Source: Bacillus crepusculi
GTDB lineage: Bacteria > Bacillota > Bacilli > Bacillales > Bacillaceae
NCBI RefSeq assembly: GCF_014764715.1
Contig: NZ_JACXXE010000002.1
Coordinates: forward strand, 434,001 to 498,000
Length of the DNA stretch: 64,000 bases
Reading direction: 5' to 3'
Under the pieces are notes generated by a model. That model had not been told where the DNA came from, made no database searches, and saw only the letters and a list, made by a program, of their open reading frames with translations. Each line of letters starts with the position of its first letter. The first letter of the stretch is position 1. Below are positions 30,032-37,364 of the stretch, in pieces. The translations under genes were made by a program, and so were the position numbers.

Positions 30032-30065
30032 AAACCGTCTGTTCAAAGGAGCAGACGGTTTGTTT
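30032..30065. terminator. Bidirectional terminator between yvdD and clpP
   Basis: AAACCGTCTG (30032-30041) and CAGACGGTTT (30052-30061) perfect 10-base stem with A- and T-runs on both sides. Confidence 0.9.
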
Positions 30066-30073
30066 TGTCATGA

Positions 30074-30670
30074 TTATTTTTGTTCTTCTGAATTACGGGT
30101 TAACACTTTGTCGATAAGTCCGTATTGAAGTGCTTCTTCCGCTGTTTTGAAGTTGTCACGATCTGTATCGCGCTCAATCACTTCAATTGGCTGACCAGTA
30201 CGTTCAGCAAGTACTTGGTTCAGTTTATCACGTAAAGAAAGGATTCGTTTTGCCGCAATTTCAATTTCTGTCGCTTGACCTTGGGCACCGCCTAATGGTT
30301 GGTGAATCATGACTTCACTGTTTGGAAGGGCATAACGCTTACCTTTTTCACCAGCAGCAAGCAGGAACGCACCCATTGATGCAGCCATACCAATACAAAT
30401 AGTTGATACCTTTGGTTTAATAAATTGCATCGTATCGTAAATGGCCATACCAGCTGTGATCGAACCGCCGGGGCTGTTAATGTAGATAGAGATATCTTTC
30501 TCTGGATCTTCGGCTTCTAAGAAAAGAAGCTGTGACACGATGGAGTTGGCAACATTGTCATCGATCGCAGAACCAAGCATGATAATACGGTCTTTTAAAA
30601 GACGAGAATAAATGTCGTAAGCTCTTTCCCCACGATTTGTTTGTTCAATGACTGTAGGTATTAAATTCAT
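30074..30670 (-). CDS. clpP: ATP-dependent Clp protease proteolytic subunit
   Basis: Barrel-forming serine protease that degrades proteins delivered by ClpC, ClpX or ClpE. The 198-residue protein has the catalytic triad: Ser in [10 protein letters not shown] (~residue 97), His in [10 protein letters not shown] (~122), and Asp in ERDTDRDNF (~171). AGGAGG-type site upstream of the ATG. A CtsR operator overlaps its promoter, giving heat-shock control. Next to tRNA-Arg as in B. subtilis. Confidence 0.97.
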   Translation of the reverse strand: MNLIPTVIEQTNRGERAYDIYSRLLKDRIIMLGSAIDDNVANSIVSQLLFLEAEDPEKDISIYINSPGGSITAGMAIYDTMQFIKPKVSTICIGMAASMGAFLLAAGEKGKRYALPNSEVMIHQPLGGAQGQATEIEIAAKRILSLRDKLNQVLAERTGQPIEVIERDTDRDNFKTAEEALQYGLIDKVLTRNSEEQK

Positions 30671-30709
30671 AATGTTCCTCCTTCACCTTTTAGGTAAGTA
30701 TGTAATTCA

Positions 30710-30739
30710 ATGATACATTTTTGGTCAATAAAGGTCAAA
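30710..30739 (-). promoter_or_regulatory. clpP promoter with CtsR operator
   Basis: Reverse strand TTGACC (30738-30733), 17-base spacer, TATCAT (30715-30710). The direct heptad repeat GGTCAAT-AAA-GGTCAAA on the forward strand (30723-30739) matches the CtsR box and covers the -35 region. Confidence 0.85.
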
Positions 30740-30830
30740 CAAAACGCTGTCAAAAAATTCGACAGCCACCTGTTATTTTTCCCAAAAAGCATTTTCTTAA
30801 ACCATCGAAGTCAAAATGGCATAAATAGAA

Positions 30831-30864
30831 AAGTGTGCACCGTTTTTGGTGCAGACTTCTTTTT
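30831..30864 (+). terminator. Orphan terminator-like hairpin before tRNA-Arg
   Basis: AAGTGTGCACC and GGTGCAGACTT pair around GTTTTT with one mismatch, followed by CTTTTTA. No gene is visible on this strand between clpP's start and this hairpin. Confidence 0.65.
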
Positions 30865-30884
30865 ATCATGTCATCAGAATTTGA

Positions 30885-30913
30885 TTGCTTTCTTGCAGCA
30901 TTTCCCTTATAAT
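30885..30913 (+). promoter_or_regulatory. Promoter of tRNA-Arg
   Basis: TTGCTT (30885-30890), 17-base spacer, TATAAT (30908-30913), 31 bases before the mature 5' end. Confidence 0.75.
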
Positions 30914-30944
30914 TTGATATGCTGACGTTCAAAAAACATATCGT

Positions 30945-31020
30945 GCGCTCGTAGCTCAGTTGGATAGAGCGGTGGTTTCCGGTACCACGTCTGCCGGGGG
31001 TTCGAATCCCTCCGAGCGCG
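30945..31020 (+). tRNA. tRNA-Arg (anticodon CCG)
   Basis: A complete cloverleaf of 76 bases can be folded: acceptor GCGCTCG/CGAGCGC, D-arm GCTC-AGTTGGATA-GAGC, anticodon arm GTGGT-TTCCGGT-ACCAC with anticodon CCG, and T-arm around TTCGAAT. Position 73 is G and the CCA end is not encoded. Reads the CGG arginine codon. It lies next to clpP, as the single-gene trnQ-Arg does in B. subtilis. Confidence 0.96.
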
Positions 31021-31057
31021 TACTTGACCTTGCTTACGATGATAAAGGTCTTTCATG

Positions 31058-31087
31058 AACCCCTCTTCATATGGAGAGGGGTTTTTA
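31058..31087 (+). terminator. Terminator after tRNA-Arg
   Basis: AACCCCTCT-TCATATGG-AGAGGGGTT with T-run; 8-9 base stem. Confidence 0.88.
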
Positions 31088-31189
31088 TGTTTAATCGGAT
31101 TGATCGTTTTCTTCTAATAAAGTTAGGATAAGCAAGTGATAAAATGTTTTGGTTGCAAGCCAGCAACATCTATCCGAGTATAATAAAAT

Positions 31190-31220
31190 AAACCCCATTC
31201 TTAACATAAGAATGGGGTTT
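31190..31220 (-). terminator. Terminator of the small membrane-protein gene
   Basis: AAACCCCATTCTT and AAGAATGGGGTTT are perfect 13-base arms; on the reverse strand followed by ATTTTATT. Lies 16 bases past the stop at 31236. Confidence 0.85.
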
Positions 31221-31235
31221 ATTGCTATAAAGGGG

Positions 31236-31418
31236 TTACCTGCCTTTTTGACCTTTCCTGTAAATAGCCGCAGGTATAATTGTAAGAAGAACAATGATAA
31301 ATCCAATCACAGATACAGTATTTTTTATTGTGTTGTCATTCACAGTGAAGTTTGTCAATATCATTGCCGCCAGACAAAGAATGATGATTAAATAACTGTA
31401 TTTCTCCAAGACTTTCAC
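31236..31418 (-). CDS. Small two-helix membrane protein, possible immunity protein
   Basis: A 60-residue protein with two hydrophobic helices (YLIIILCLAAMILTNF and VSVIGFIIVLLTIIPAAIY), a short polar loop with several Asn/Thr between them and a basic C-terminus (RKGQKGR), so both ends are probably inside. The GTG at 31418 has GGAGGG 7 bases upstream and a strong terminator follows, which argues that it is a real gene. It is divergent from, and shares overlapping promoters with, the secreted cationic protein at 31519. Small membrane proteins in this position often give immunity to a secreted toxin; that role is inference. No named family recognised. Confidence 0.6.
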   Translation of the reverse strand: MKVLEKYSYLIIILCLAAMILTNFTVNDNTIKNTVSVIGFIIVLLTIIPAAIYRKGQKGR

Positions 31419-31448
31419 AAAATATCCCTCCAATATGAATCTATAAAA

Positions 31449-31491
31449 TTGAAACAATTATTATAGTATGATATTTTTACCTCATATTCAA
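31449..31491. promoter_or_regulatory. Overlapping divergent promoters
   Basis: Forward: TTGAAA (31449-31454), 17 bases, TATTTT (31472-31477). Reverse: TTGAAT (31491-31486), 17 bases, TACTAT (31468-31463). The two face each other and interlock, so the pair of genes should be co-regulated or compete. Confidence 0.45.
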
Positions 31492-31518
31492 AAAATAAAC
31501 AAGGGAGGAGTATATTGG

Positions 31519-32070
31519 ATGAAAACTATTTTTCATAAGAAGAGTGTAATATGCTTCATAACAGCTCTTTTCATGTTATTGTCAACGATTTTTACTGCGG
31601 ATGCAACAGCAATTAGTCCTAATTCAGAAGTGGATGAAGAGTATCAAGAGTTGCTAGAGGTTTTATTGGCGATTGAAGCTTTACCTGACAGCGTTATTGC
31701 AAAAGGAGATGAAGCCGTATTTAAATGGTTGGAAGAGAACTCTAATATCCCTCTTCAACGACAAGGTGAGGTTGTTACTATGGGTGTAGTTGGTTGTATT
31801 TCCGCGGTTGGAACTGCCATTATAACCAATGTTATACCAATAGCAAAAATCGCAAAAGTCAAATCAGCAATAAAAGCTGCAGGAGGTGCTACAAAATTTG
31901 TTAAAACATTAATTCCAGCGTATAAGGCCGCCAGACAGGCGGGAAAAAGTAAGGGGAATGCTGTAAAAGCAGCTGTAAATAAAGCAGCGAAAAACGCTAG
32001 TCCTGAAGCAAAAAGAGCACTGCTTGAATTTTTCAATATAGGAAATGTGTATTCAGCGTGCTTTGAATAA
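31519..32070 (+). CDS. Secreted cationic protein, bacteriocin-like; function unknown
   Basis: A 183-residue protein. GGAGG precedes ATG 31519. Signal peptide: basic start, hydrophobic VICFITALFMLLSTIF, then a small-residue cleavage region TADATA (~residues 26-31). Next comes an acidic segment (~35-75; EVDEEYQELLEVLL), then a glycine-rich hydrophobic stretch VVTMGVVGCISAVGTAIITN (~85-104), then a strongly basic Ala/Lys-rich tail (~110-170; KSAIKAAGGATKFVK, AVKAAVNKAAKN) ending FNIGNVYSACFE. The order acidic pro-part / hydrophobic core / cationic helices resembles processed peptide toxins such as SdpC in general layout only; I see no clear sequence match. The gene is more AT-rich than its neighbours and paired with a small membrane protein gene. 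Confidence 0.6.
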   Translation: MKTIFHKKSVICFITALFMLLSTIFTADATAISPNSEVDEEYQELLEVLLAIEALPDSVIAKGDEAVFKWLEENSNIPLQRQGEVVTMGVVGCISAVGTAIITNVIPIAKIAKVKSAIKAAGGATKFVKTLIPAYKAARQAGKSKGNAVKAAVNKAAKNASPEAKRALLEFFNIGNVYSACFE

Positions 32071-32111
32071 ATATCGAAACACAGTTACAAAGGAATAATT
32101 AAAATAACAGC

Positions 32112-32351
32112 GTGAAATACCGCTATATATTGGGAATACAGCTAAAGCAAGTGCACTACTACTTACTTGTACCAACAAAGGATGGAAAAGCGCCAAATCT
32201 TGATATCACGAGCAGCGGTGTGTGGAAGAAGAATCAAGCGGTGAAACAAGGGTATGTCCTCTATTACTCGATCAATGAATTTATCTATGCAGATCCGATT
32301 TCGGTTGAAAAACAGTCTGCTGCATTCAAAAAATGCTGCTCAACTCATTAG
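32112..32351 (+). pseudogene. Decayed 3' end of an unidentified gene
   Basis: Reading from about 32160 gives a protein-like C-terminus (TKDGKAPNLDITSSGVWKKN ... YVLYYSINEFIYADPIS) of a family I do not recognise. The 5' part reads better in a different frame (PLYIGNTAKASALLLTCTN, ~32118-32174), and no ribosome site stands before the only available GTG (32112). This suggests a truncated and frameshifted remnant, ended by a good terminator. It could instead be a short real gene. Confidence 0.35.
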
Positions 32352-32353
32352 AT

Positions 32354-32391
32354 AAAAAGACAAAGCGCTTAACAGGAGGCTTTGTCTTTTT
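32354..32391 (+). terminator. Terminator
   Basis: AAAAAGACAAAGC (32354-32366) and GCTTTGTCTTTTT (32379-32391) are perfect 13-base arms. Confidence 0.9.
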
Positions 32392-32515
32392 ATCTTATAG
32401 CCTCTTCATATACTGGTCATAAGACTCATTTCTCCCCTTTTCAGGCGTATTTGTTGAGCCTGCTGGCTGTATATGATTAACATGGAAGAGAATTGACAAT
32501 GAGGAGGGATTGCTT

Positions 32516-33682
32516 GTGGCGAAAATTTTATTGATTACGTTCCCAGCTGAAGGACATGTGAACCCAATGTTAGGGATCATTAAAGCATGGACAGATCGAG
32601 GTGATGAAGTTCATGCGGTCACAACTGAACATTATCAGGAACGAATCGAACGCTTAGGCGCTCACGTACATATACACCCAGACTATATTCGCACATTACA
32701 TGTGGAAGAGGACAATTTAGATTCCATGCAGCCATTCTTTCATGCCATGCTGCAAACGTCATTCGATGTTTTAGAGGTAGTAGAAACACTTTCGCAGCAG
32801 CATTCATTTGATTTGGTCTATTTTGATATGTTTGGAGCAGGTGAGCTTGTGCGGGATTACTTACAGATTCCAGGGATCGGTTCGAACCCTTCTTTTGTGC
32901 TGCAAGAGGCGCATTTTGATACACCTCTATACAGAAAGGATGAGAAGGCGGCTCATCTGTTAGAAGAAATACATGAACGTTTTGGCGTTCAGCCAACGCA
33001 TTTGATGCAATTCATGAAAAACCGCGGAGAGCTGAATATGGTGTATACAAGTGAATATTTTCAGCCGTCCGTCGATTCATTAAACGATTCGTTTGTTTTC
33101 ATTGGGCCGAGCTTTTTGAAACGAGCGGATCAGCACCATTTCCCGCTGGAAGCACTTGAGCAAGAAAAAGTCATTTTTGTTTCGATGGGCACAGTTCTTG
33201 GGGATACAGAAGCATTTTTTAATATGTGTATTGATGCCTTTGCAGACTTTAACGGAAAAGTGGTTCTTGCAACAGGTGAAAAAGTGGATAGGTCTCTCTT
33301 AAAAGAGGCGCCTTCTCATTTTCTGATTGAGCCTTATGTACCGCAGCTTGAAGTGCTCGAACTGACAGATGTGTTTATAACACACGGCGGGATGAATAGT
33401 GTCAATGAAGGGATTCATTATCATGTTCCGATGGTGGTCATTCCGGTCGACAAAGATCAGCCGATGGTGGCACAAAGACTGACGGAATTATCTGCTGCCT
33501 GCGCACTTGATAAAGACCAACTGACGGCAAAGCAGCTCAGAGATACTGTAGAAACGGTTCTGGAAAATGACACGTATCGTGACGGGATTGAAAAAATTGA
33601 AGAAAGCTTCCAAACAGCAGGAGGAACAGAAAAAGCCTTACGTGTGATTGATCAATTTATACAGGCGAAACAGACTCAATAG
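32516..33682 (+). CDS. GT1 macrolide-type UDP-glycosyltransferase (YjiC/YdhE/YojK group)
   Basis: A 388-residue GT-B fold glycosyltransferase. N-terminal acceptor domain begins LLITFPAEGHVNPMLGIIKA with the catalytic His in GHVNP; the C-terminal donor domain has IFVSMGTVLGDTE (~residue 225) and the GT1 signature THGGMNSVNEGIHYHVP (~290-306) with PVDKDQP. This group in Bacillus glycosylates macrolides, flavonoids and other small hydrophobic acceptors. GTG 32516 is 7 bases from GAGGAGGG. The next gene is an antibiotic-resistance-type ABC-F protein, so both may deal with antibiotics, though they have separate transcription signals. Confidence 0.85.
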   Translation: MAKILLITFPAEGHVNPMLGIIKAWTDRGDEVHAVTTEHYQERIERLGAHVHIHPDYIRTLHVEEDNLDSMQPFFHAMLQTSFDVLEVVETLSQQHSFDLVYFDMFGAGELVRDYLQIPGIGSNPSFVLQEAHFDTPLYRKDEKAAHLLEEIHERFGVQPTHLMQFMKNRGELNMVYTSEYFQPSVDSLNDSFVFIGPSFLKRADQHHFPLEALEQEKVIFVSMGTVLGDTEAFFNMCIDAFADFNGKVVLATGEKVDRSLLKEAPSHFLIEPYVPQLEVLELTDVFITHGGMNSVNEGIHYHVPMVVIPVDKDQPMVAQRLTELSAACALDKDQLTAKQLRDTVETVLENDTYRDGIEKIEESFQTAGGTEKALRVIDQFIQAKQTQ

Positions 33683-33729
33683 TTGAAGGTGTTCCAAAAG
33701 TGCCCGATTTGTTTTAAACAGAGTCCCAC

Positions 33730-33758
33730 TTGACAAAAAATAACCCATCTCTTATCGT
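33730..33758 (+). promoter_or_regulatory. Promoter of the ABC-F leader
   Basis: Perfect TTGACA (33730-33735), 17 bases, TATCGT (33753-33758). It gives a leader of about 300 bases before the ABC-F start codon. Confidence 0.65.
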
Positions 33759-33793
33759 ATACGTAACAAACGACGGAAGGGTGACCCAATGCA

Positions 33794-33805
33794 ATGAAGT
33801 ACTAA
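33794..33805 (+). CDS. Three-codon upstream ORF (MKY) of the ABC-F leader
   Basis: ATG-AAG-TAC-TAA with GGAAGGGTG at 33775-33783 upstream. A two-codon ATG-CAA-TGA (33789-33797) overlaps it, so the exact reading is uncertain. The stop codon touches leader arm A (33805-33811). Short stalling ORFs are established in leaders of ABC-F resistance genes; here the role is inferred from the pairing layout. Confidence 0.45.
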   Translation: MKY

Positions 33806-34039
33806 TCCTATGGCCTGTAAGCAAAATGAACGAAGGCAGTGAGCAAACGATCGGTTTGCCATGTTTGCTGCGTTTTCATTTTTTAGCTTCGGAATAGGAT
33901 GGTACAGCTTGGGAATCAAAAAATGAGGTGATTGATACGTGGGATGTGTGTTCATTTGATGAACGCCACATCTTACTGGATCGATCCGCTTATTTTTGTA
34001 CACCATTTTGCCTCCTATTCTGAGAATGGGAGGCTTTTT
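33805..34039 (+). promoter_or_regulatory. Transcription attenuator of the ABC-F gene
   Basis: Terminator GCCTCCTATTC-TGA-GAATGGGAGGC plus T-run at 34010-34039. Arm B GAATAGGA (33892-33899) pairs over 8 bases with TCCTATTC (34013-34020), the left terminator arm, giving an antiterminator. Arm A ATCCTAT (33805-33811) pairs over 7 bases with ATAGGAT (33894-33900), sequestering arm B. Arm A follows directly on the MKY uORF. A second uORF (GTG 33939-33959, MGCVFI, after GAGGTG) lies within a hairpin GATGTG...CACATC (33944-33971). A long imperfect hairpin occupies 33823-33880. Confidence 0.7.
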
Positions 34040-34069
34040 ATGTCTCCTGATACGAAAGGAGAGGGCTTG

Positions 34070-35629
34070 ATGTTACTAAAAGCCAATCAGTTAAAGGTAT
34101 TTCGAAAGGATCGGTTGTTATTTGATATTGAGAAGCTTGCCATCCATCAAGGTGACCGTATTGGTCTAGTGGGGGTAAATGGTAGCGGGAAAACGACTTT
34201 ATTGCATGTGCTTGCGGGTCATGAGAAACCAGACAGTGGAACGTTTGCTGTCACAACGACCTGTACGCTGCTTCCACAGATGAAACAAGCGGATGACAGA
34301 CAGAGTGGTGGAGAGATGACCCAAACCTATATTGAAAGAGCTTTAAGCCGACCGTCTGCCCTTTTATTAGCAGATGAACCGACGACTCATTTAGATACAG
34401 AACACATTGAGTGGCTGGAAGAGAAGCTACGTGATCATCAAGGTGCCCTCATTGTCGTTTCACATGATCGTGCTTTTTTAGATGCACTATGTACGGAGAT
34501 TTGGGAGCTGGATGCTGGGGTGCTCACGCAATACAAAGGCAACTACACACATTTTGCACAGCAAAAAGAGCTGGCGCATCGCCAGCAGGTGGAAGCATAC
34601 GAGGCTTATACACAAAAGAAAAAACAGCTAGAGCATGCGCTGGAAAAGAAAAAGAAAAAAGCCGACAAAGCGACAAAGCCATCACAGAAGCTGAAATCCT
34701 CTGGGCCAAAAATTGCAAAGCCCTACTATGCAAACAAACAAAAAAAGCTGCAAAAAACAGCCAAATCCATTGAAACAAGAATGGAGAAATTAGAAAAGGT
34801 TGAGAAAGTAAAGGACATTCAGCCCATTCAAATGACTCAGCAGACAATGAAGGAAATAGCAAGCCGAACCATTTTGCGTGTGAAAGATGTAGATGGCAAG
34901 GCAGGAAATAAAGTGCTTTGGAAGCAGGCAAATGTGGAAGTAAGGGGCGGGGATAAAGTCGCCATCATCGGAAAGAACGGAAGCGGGAAAACGACATTTC
35001 TTCAAATGCTAGTGAATGGACATCCCGGAATTTCTCGTTCAGAGGCTGTCAAGCTAGGTTATTTTCGTCAGAACCTTTCAGGATTAAAGGTAGATGAATC
35101 CATTTTACAAAATGCACTGAAAGAGACTGTTCAAGAGGAGACAGTGGTTCGAACGGTTTTAGCGAGACTTGGGTTTCGAGGAGATGATGTGCATAAGCCT
35201 GTTCGGGTGTTAAGCGGGGGAGAACGGGTGAAGACCATGCTAGCGTCGTTACTCGTCAGTGATGCCAATGTCCTTATGCTGGATGAACCGACGAATTTTT
35301 TAGATCTTGCGGCAGTCGAAGCGCTTGAAGGTCTATTGAAGAATTACCCAGGTACAGTTGTGTTTGTTTCACACGACCGCAGACTCATTGAGAAGGCTGC
35401 CACCCGTATTCTGTATGTTCACAAACAACGCATTGAAAGCTTTGATGGGACATATGAAGAGTATAAACAAAAGAAAGATAAACCATCTGTTACAAAAAGA
35501 GAAGAGGAGCTTCTGTTGATTGATATGCAGCTGTCTGAAGTGCTCAGCCGCTTAAGTATTGAGCCTTCCAAGGAGCTGGAAGAGACATTTCAAGCATTAT
35601 TGAAGCAAAAGAAGTCTTTGGAGTCATAA
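34070..35629 (+). CDS. ABC-F ribosome protection protein (VmlR-like antibiotic resistance)
   Basis: A 519-residue soluble protein with two ABC nucleotide-binding domains and no membrane segments. NBD1: Walker A GVNGSGKTT (~residue 39), degenerate signature QSGGEMT (~83), Walker B ALLLADEPTTHLD (~108). A long Lys-rich linker (~165-260) is the part that enters the ribosomal tunnel region. NBD2: GKNGSGKTT (~302), LSGGERVKTM (~385), VLMLDEPTNFLD (~405). The layout fits VmlR/Vga/Msr-type proteins that displace antibiotics from the peptidyl-transferase centre or exit tunnel. ATG 34070 has AAAGGAGAGGG upstream. The attenuator leader supports an inducible resistance role; the drug range cannot be read from sequence. 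Confidence 0.88.
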   Translation: MLLKANQLKVFRKDRLLFDIEKLAIHQGDRIGLVGVNGSGKTTLLHVLAGHEKPDSGTFAVTTTCTLLPQMKQADDRQSGGEMTQTYIERALSRPSALLLADEPTTHLDTEHIEWLEEKLRDHQGALIVVSHDRAFLDALCTEIWELDAGVLTQYKGNYTHFAQQKELAHRQQVEAYEAYTQKKKQLEHALEKKKKKADKATKPSQKLKSSGPKIAKPYYANKQKKLQKTAKSIETRMEKLEKVEKVKDIQPIQMTQQTMKEIASRTILRVKDVDGKAGNKVLWKQANVEVRGGDKVAIIGKNGSGKTTFLQMLVNGHPGISRSEAVKLGYFRQNLSGLKVDESILQNALKETVQEETVVRTVLARLGFRGDDVHKPVRVLSGGERVKTMLASLLVSDANVLMLDEPTNFLDLAAVEALEGLLKNYPGTVVFVSHDRRLIEKAATRILYVHKQRIESFDGTYEEYKQKKDKPSVTKREEELLLIDMQLSEVLSRLSIEPSKELEETFQALLKQKKSLES

Positions 35630-35635
35630 AAAGAA

Positions 35636-35658
35636 CCCCTGTGTTTACTGCACAGGGG
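35636..35658. terminator. Convergent terminator, ABC-F gene / pdaC
   Basis: CCCCTGTG-TTTACTG-CACAGGGG, perfect 8-base stem; the pdaC stop codon is in the loop. Confidence 0.75.
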
Positions 35659-37054
35659 ATTGTTCATGCCGTTCTTTTTTTAATTGTTCTAGTTCACTGA
35701 CTGTGACAAGCTGGTAGCCTTGTTTGGTGAGCTCATGGATGATCTTCACTGCTGCTTGAGCAGAGCTGTCATAAATATCGTGCATTAACACCGTTTTGCC
35801 ATCTGCCGCATGTGAGAGAACATGGCTTGTGATCTGCTGACTGTTGCGAATTTTCCAATCCTCAGGATCAACATCCCACAAAGACACTTTCATATCAACC
35901 GCTTGATTGATGTCTTGATTTGTTCCACCATATGGCGGTCTAAAGTGAGTAGGTGTATATCCGCTCGCTTTTTGAATCAGCTGCTGCGTGTCCTTTACCT
36001 GTTTCACCGCTTGCTTGAGGGGCAGTCTTGTTAATAAAGGATGGTTATAAGAATGGTTTCCGATCTCATTCCCGCCCTTTAGAATGTCGGCAAGCATCCC
36101 AGGATAGTACTGTACCCTGCTGCCTAATACGAAAAAGGTGGCGTGTCCTTTATGTTCCTTCAGCGCATCTAAAATTTTTGTCGTTGTCGCTGGGTTCGGA
36201 CCATCGTCAAATGTGAGTGCGATGGCTTTTTTATTTGGATCAAGCTTTGATTTTTGCGGCAGCTTGACGGCTTTTCTTTTTGGATTCGGTTCTTTGATTT
36301 CATTTTTATTTTTGATTTTATTCATATATTCTGGCTTCAATATATCTTTCAGCAACGTCTTTTTGATGGCAAGTGTTTGTGGACCAAGATCCTCTGCGGC
36401 TACTTGAGAAGCTGGGAAATAAAACTCTACATATTTCTCTTTCAAGGCAAATTGACTGAAGTTTTGAGCAGTAGGGGCTGTTCCTTTCTGAAGAAGCGCT
36501 TGATCCTTAGACAAGGTTTTGTCCTTTCGAAGCTCCGTGTATGTAATATACGATAATTTCTTTAAATAATTGGTTTTAGGCTGAAATAAATCCTTTGTGT
36601 CAAGAAAGGTTTTTTTCTGAAAATCAAAGTTGATCGTGAGATGATGAGTGGTTCCATTTTGCTGACCTGTATAGGTATAGGTTGTAAAATGAATGGCAGC
36701 AGACTGTTTCGCATAATGCACCATGTCATAATCAATATTCAGTTCAAAGCGTTTATTTTCATCAATGTCTTTGGCTTCACTGAATGTCTTTTTGAAATGC
36801 TCTAATACTGAATTTGCATAGCTTTGAATCTTGTCATCTAGCTCTTTTTGGTGAAAAAGAGGATAGTTGACTGCATATCTCATAAATTTCCCGTCATTTA
36901 CGAGAGTGACAATTTCGACGTTTTTATAGTTTGTATCTTGCTTTACATTTTTCTTCTCTGTACCGCTTGCTTGTTGATTTTGAAAGAAAGCAACTGCTCC
37001 AATGACGATCGCAAGCGCAAATAGGATGATACTCCATTTTCCCTTTAATGACAC
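35645..37054 (-). CDS. pdaC: Peptidoglycan deacetylase PdaC
   Basis: Membrane-anchored enzyme that deacetylates N-acetylmuramic acid in peptidoglycan (and chitin oligomers), giving lysozyme resistance. The 469-residue protein has an N-terminal anchor (IILFALAIVIGAVAFF), DUF4163/DUF3298 domains (~40-245), and a C-terminal NodB polysaccharide deacetylase domain with ALTFDDGPNP (~284), IGNHSYNHP (~335), HFRPPYGG (~377), LWDVDPEDW (~400) and VLMHDIY (~428). The GTG at 37054 is preferred because AGGAG lies 11 bases before it and the length then fits B. subtilis PdaC; the ATG at 37075 lies upstream of that site. A WalR-like repeat is found upstream. Confidence 0.9.
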   Translation of the reverse strand: MSLKGKWSIILFALAIVIGAVAFFQNQQASGTEKKNVKQDTNYKNVEIVTLVNDGKFMRYAVNYPLFHQKELDDKIQSYANSVLEHFKKTFSEAKDIDENKRFELNIDYDMVHYAKQSAAIHFTTYTYTGQQNGTTHHLTINFDFQKKTFLDTKDLFQPKTNYLKKLSYITYTELRKDKTLSKDQALLQKGTAPTAQNFSQFALKEKYVEFYFPASQVAAEDLGPQTLAIKKTLLKDILKPEYMNKIKNKNEIKEPNPKRKAVKLPQKSKLDPNKKAIALTFDDGPNPATTTKILDALKEHKGHATFFVLGSRVQYYPGMLADILKGGNEIGNHSYNHPLLTRLPLKQAVKQVKDTQQLIQKASGYTPTHFRPPYGGTNQDINQAVDMKVSLWDVDPEDWKIRNSQQITSHVLSHAADGKTVLMHDIYDSSAQAAVKIIHELTKQGYQLVTVSELEQLKKERHEQSPVQ

Positions 37055-37108
37055 AACTTTCAAATCTCCTCTCATGACGGGTCATTCTTTATCAGTTTGA
37101 CATCTGTT

Positions 37109-37125
37109 TGTAATATTTTTATAAC
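37109..37125. promoter_or_regulatory. Putative WalR site upstream of pdaC
   Basis: TGTAAT-ATTTT-TATAAC matches TGTWAH-N5-TGTWAH except one base in the second half. pdaC (yjeA) belongs to the WalRK-repressed genes in B. subtilis. The 310-base gap 37055-37364 otherwise holds the next operon's promoter and no gene. Confidence 0.45.
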
Positions 37126-37297
37126 ATTTGACTCACTTTTGTAATTTTAGGTGATGTTCATGCGGACTGTCAACTATTTTCCTATTAAACTATCGGAAAA
37201 AATGATAGGTCTTTCAGAACGAGTAAAGCTGAAGAAAAGAAATACCTCCTTTTGTTGCCAAGTACATACCTTCAATAATTAAAAAATGGGGTGTACA

Positions 37298-37346
37298 TTG
37301 ATTTTTTGGAGGCTGGCGGCTATAATTTTGATGATTATGATTCTCA
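37298..37346 (+). promoter_or_regulatory. Promoter and Fur box of the siderophore uptake operon
   Basis: TTGATT (37298-37303), 17 bases, TATAAT (37321-37326). TGATTATGATTCTCA at 37332-37346 matches 12 of 14 informative positions of the Bacillus Fur 7-1-7 box TGATAATNATTATCA and covers the transcription start. Confidence 0.85.
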
Positions 37347-37364
37347 TTTTCAAACAGACTTTTA

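Noticed and set aside
32879-32889. GGTTCGAACCC resembling a tRNA T-loop inside the glycosyltransferase gene
   Set aside because: No cloverleaf can be folded around it and the gene is intact; chance match.
31021-34000. Search for an attachment-site repeat of the tRNA-Arg 3' end
   Set aside because: No copy of the terminal tRNA sequence was found, so no attachment site is claimed.
34070-35629. ABC-F gene as a drug exporter
   Set aside because: No membrane domain is encoded in or next to it; the two-NBD architecture with long charged linker is the soluble ribosome-protection type.
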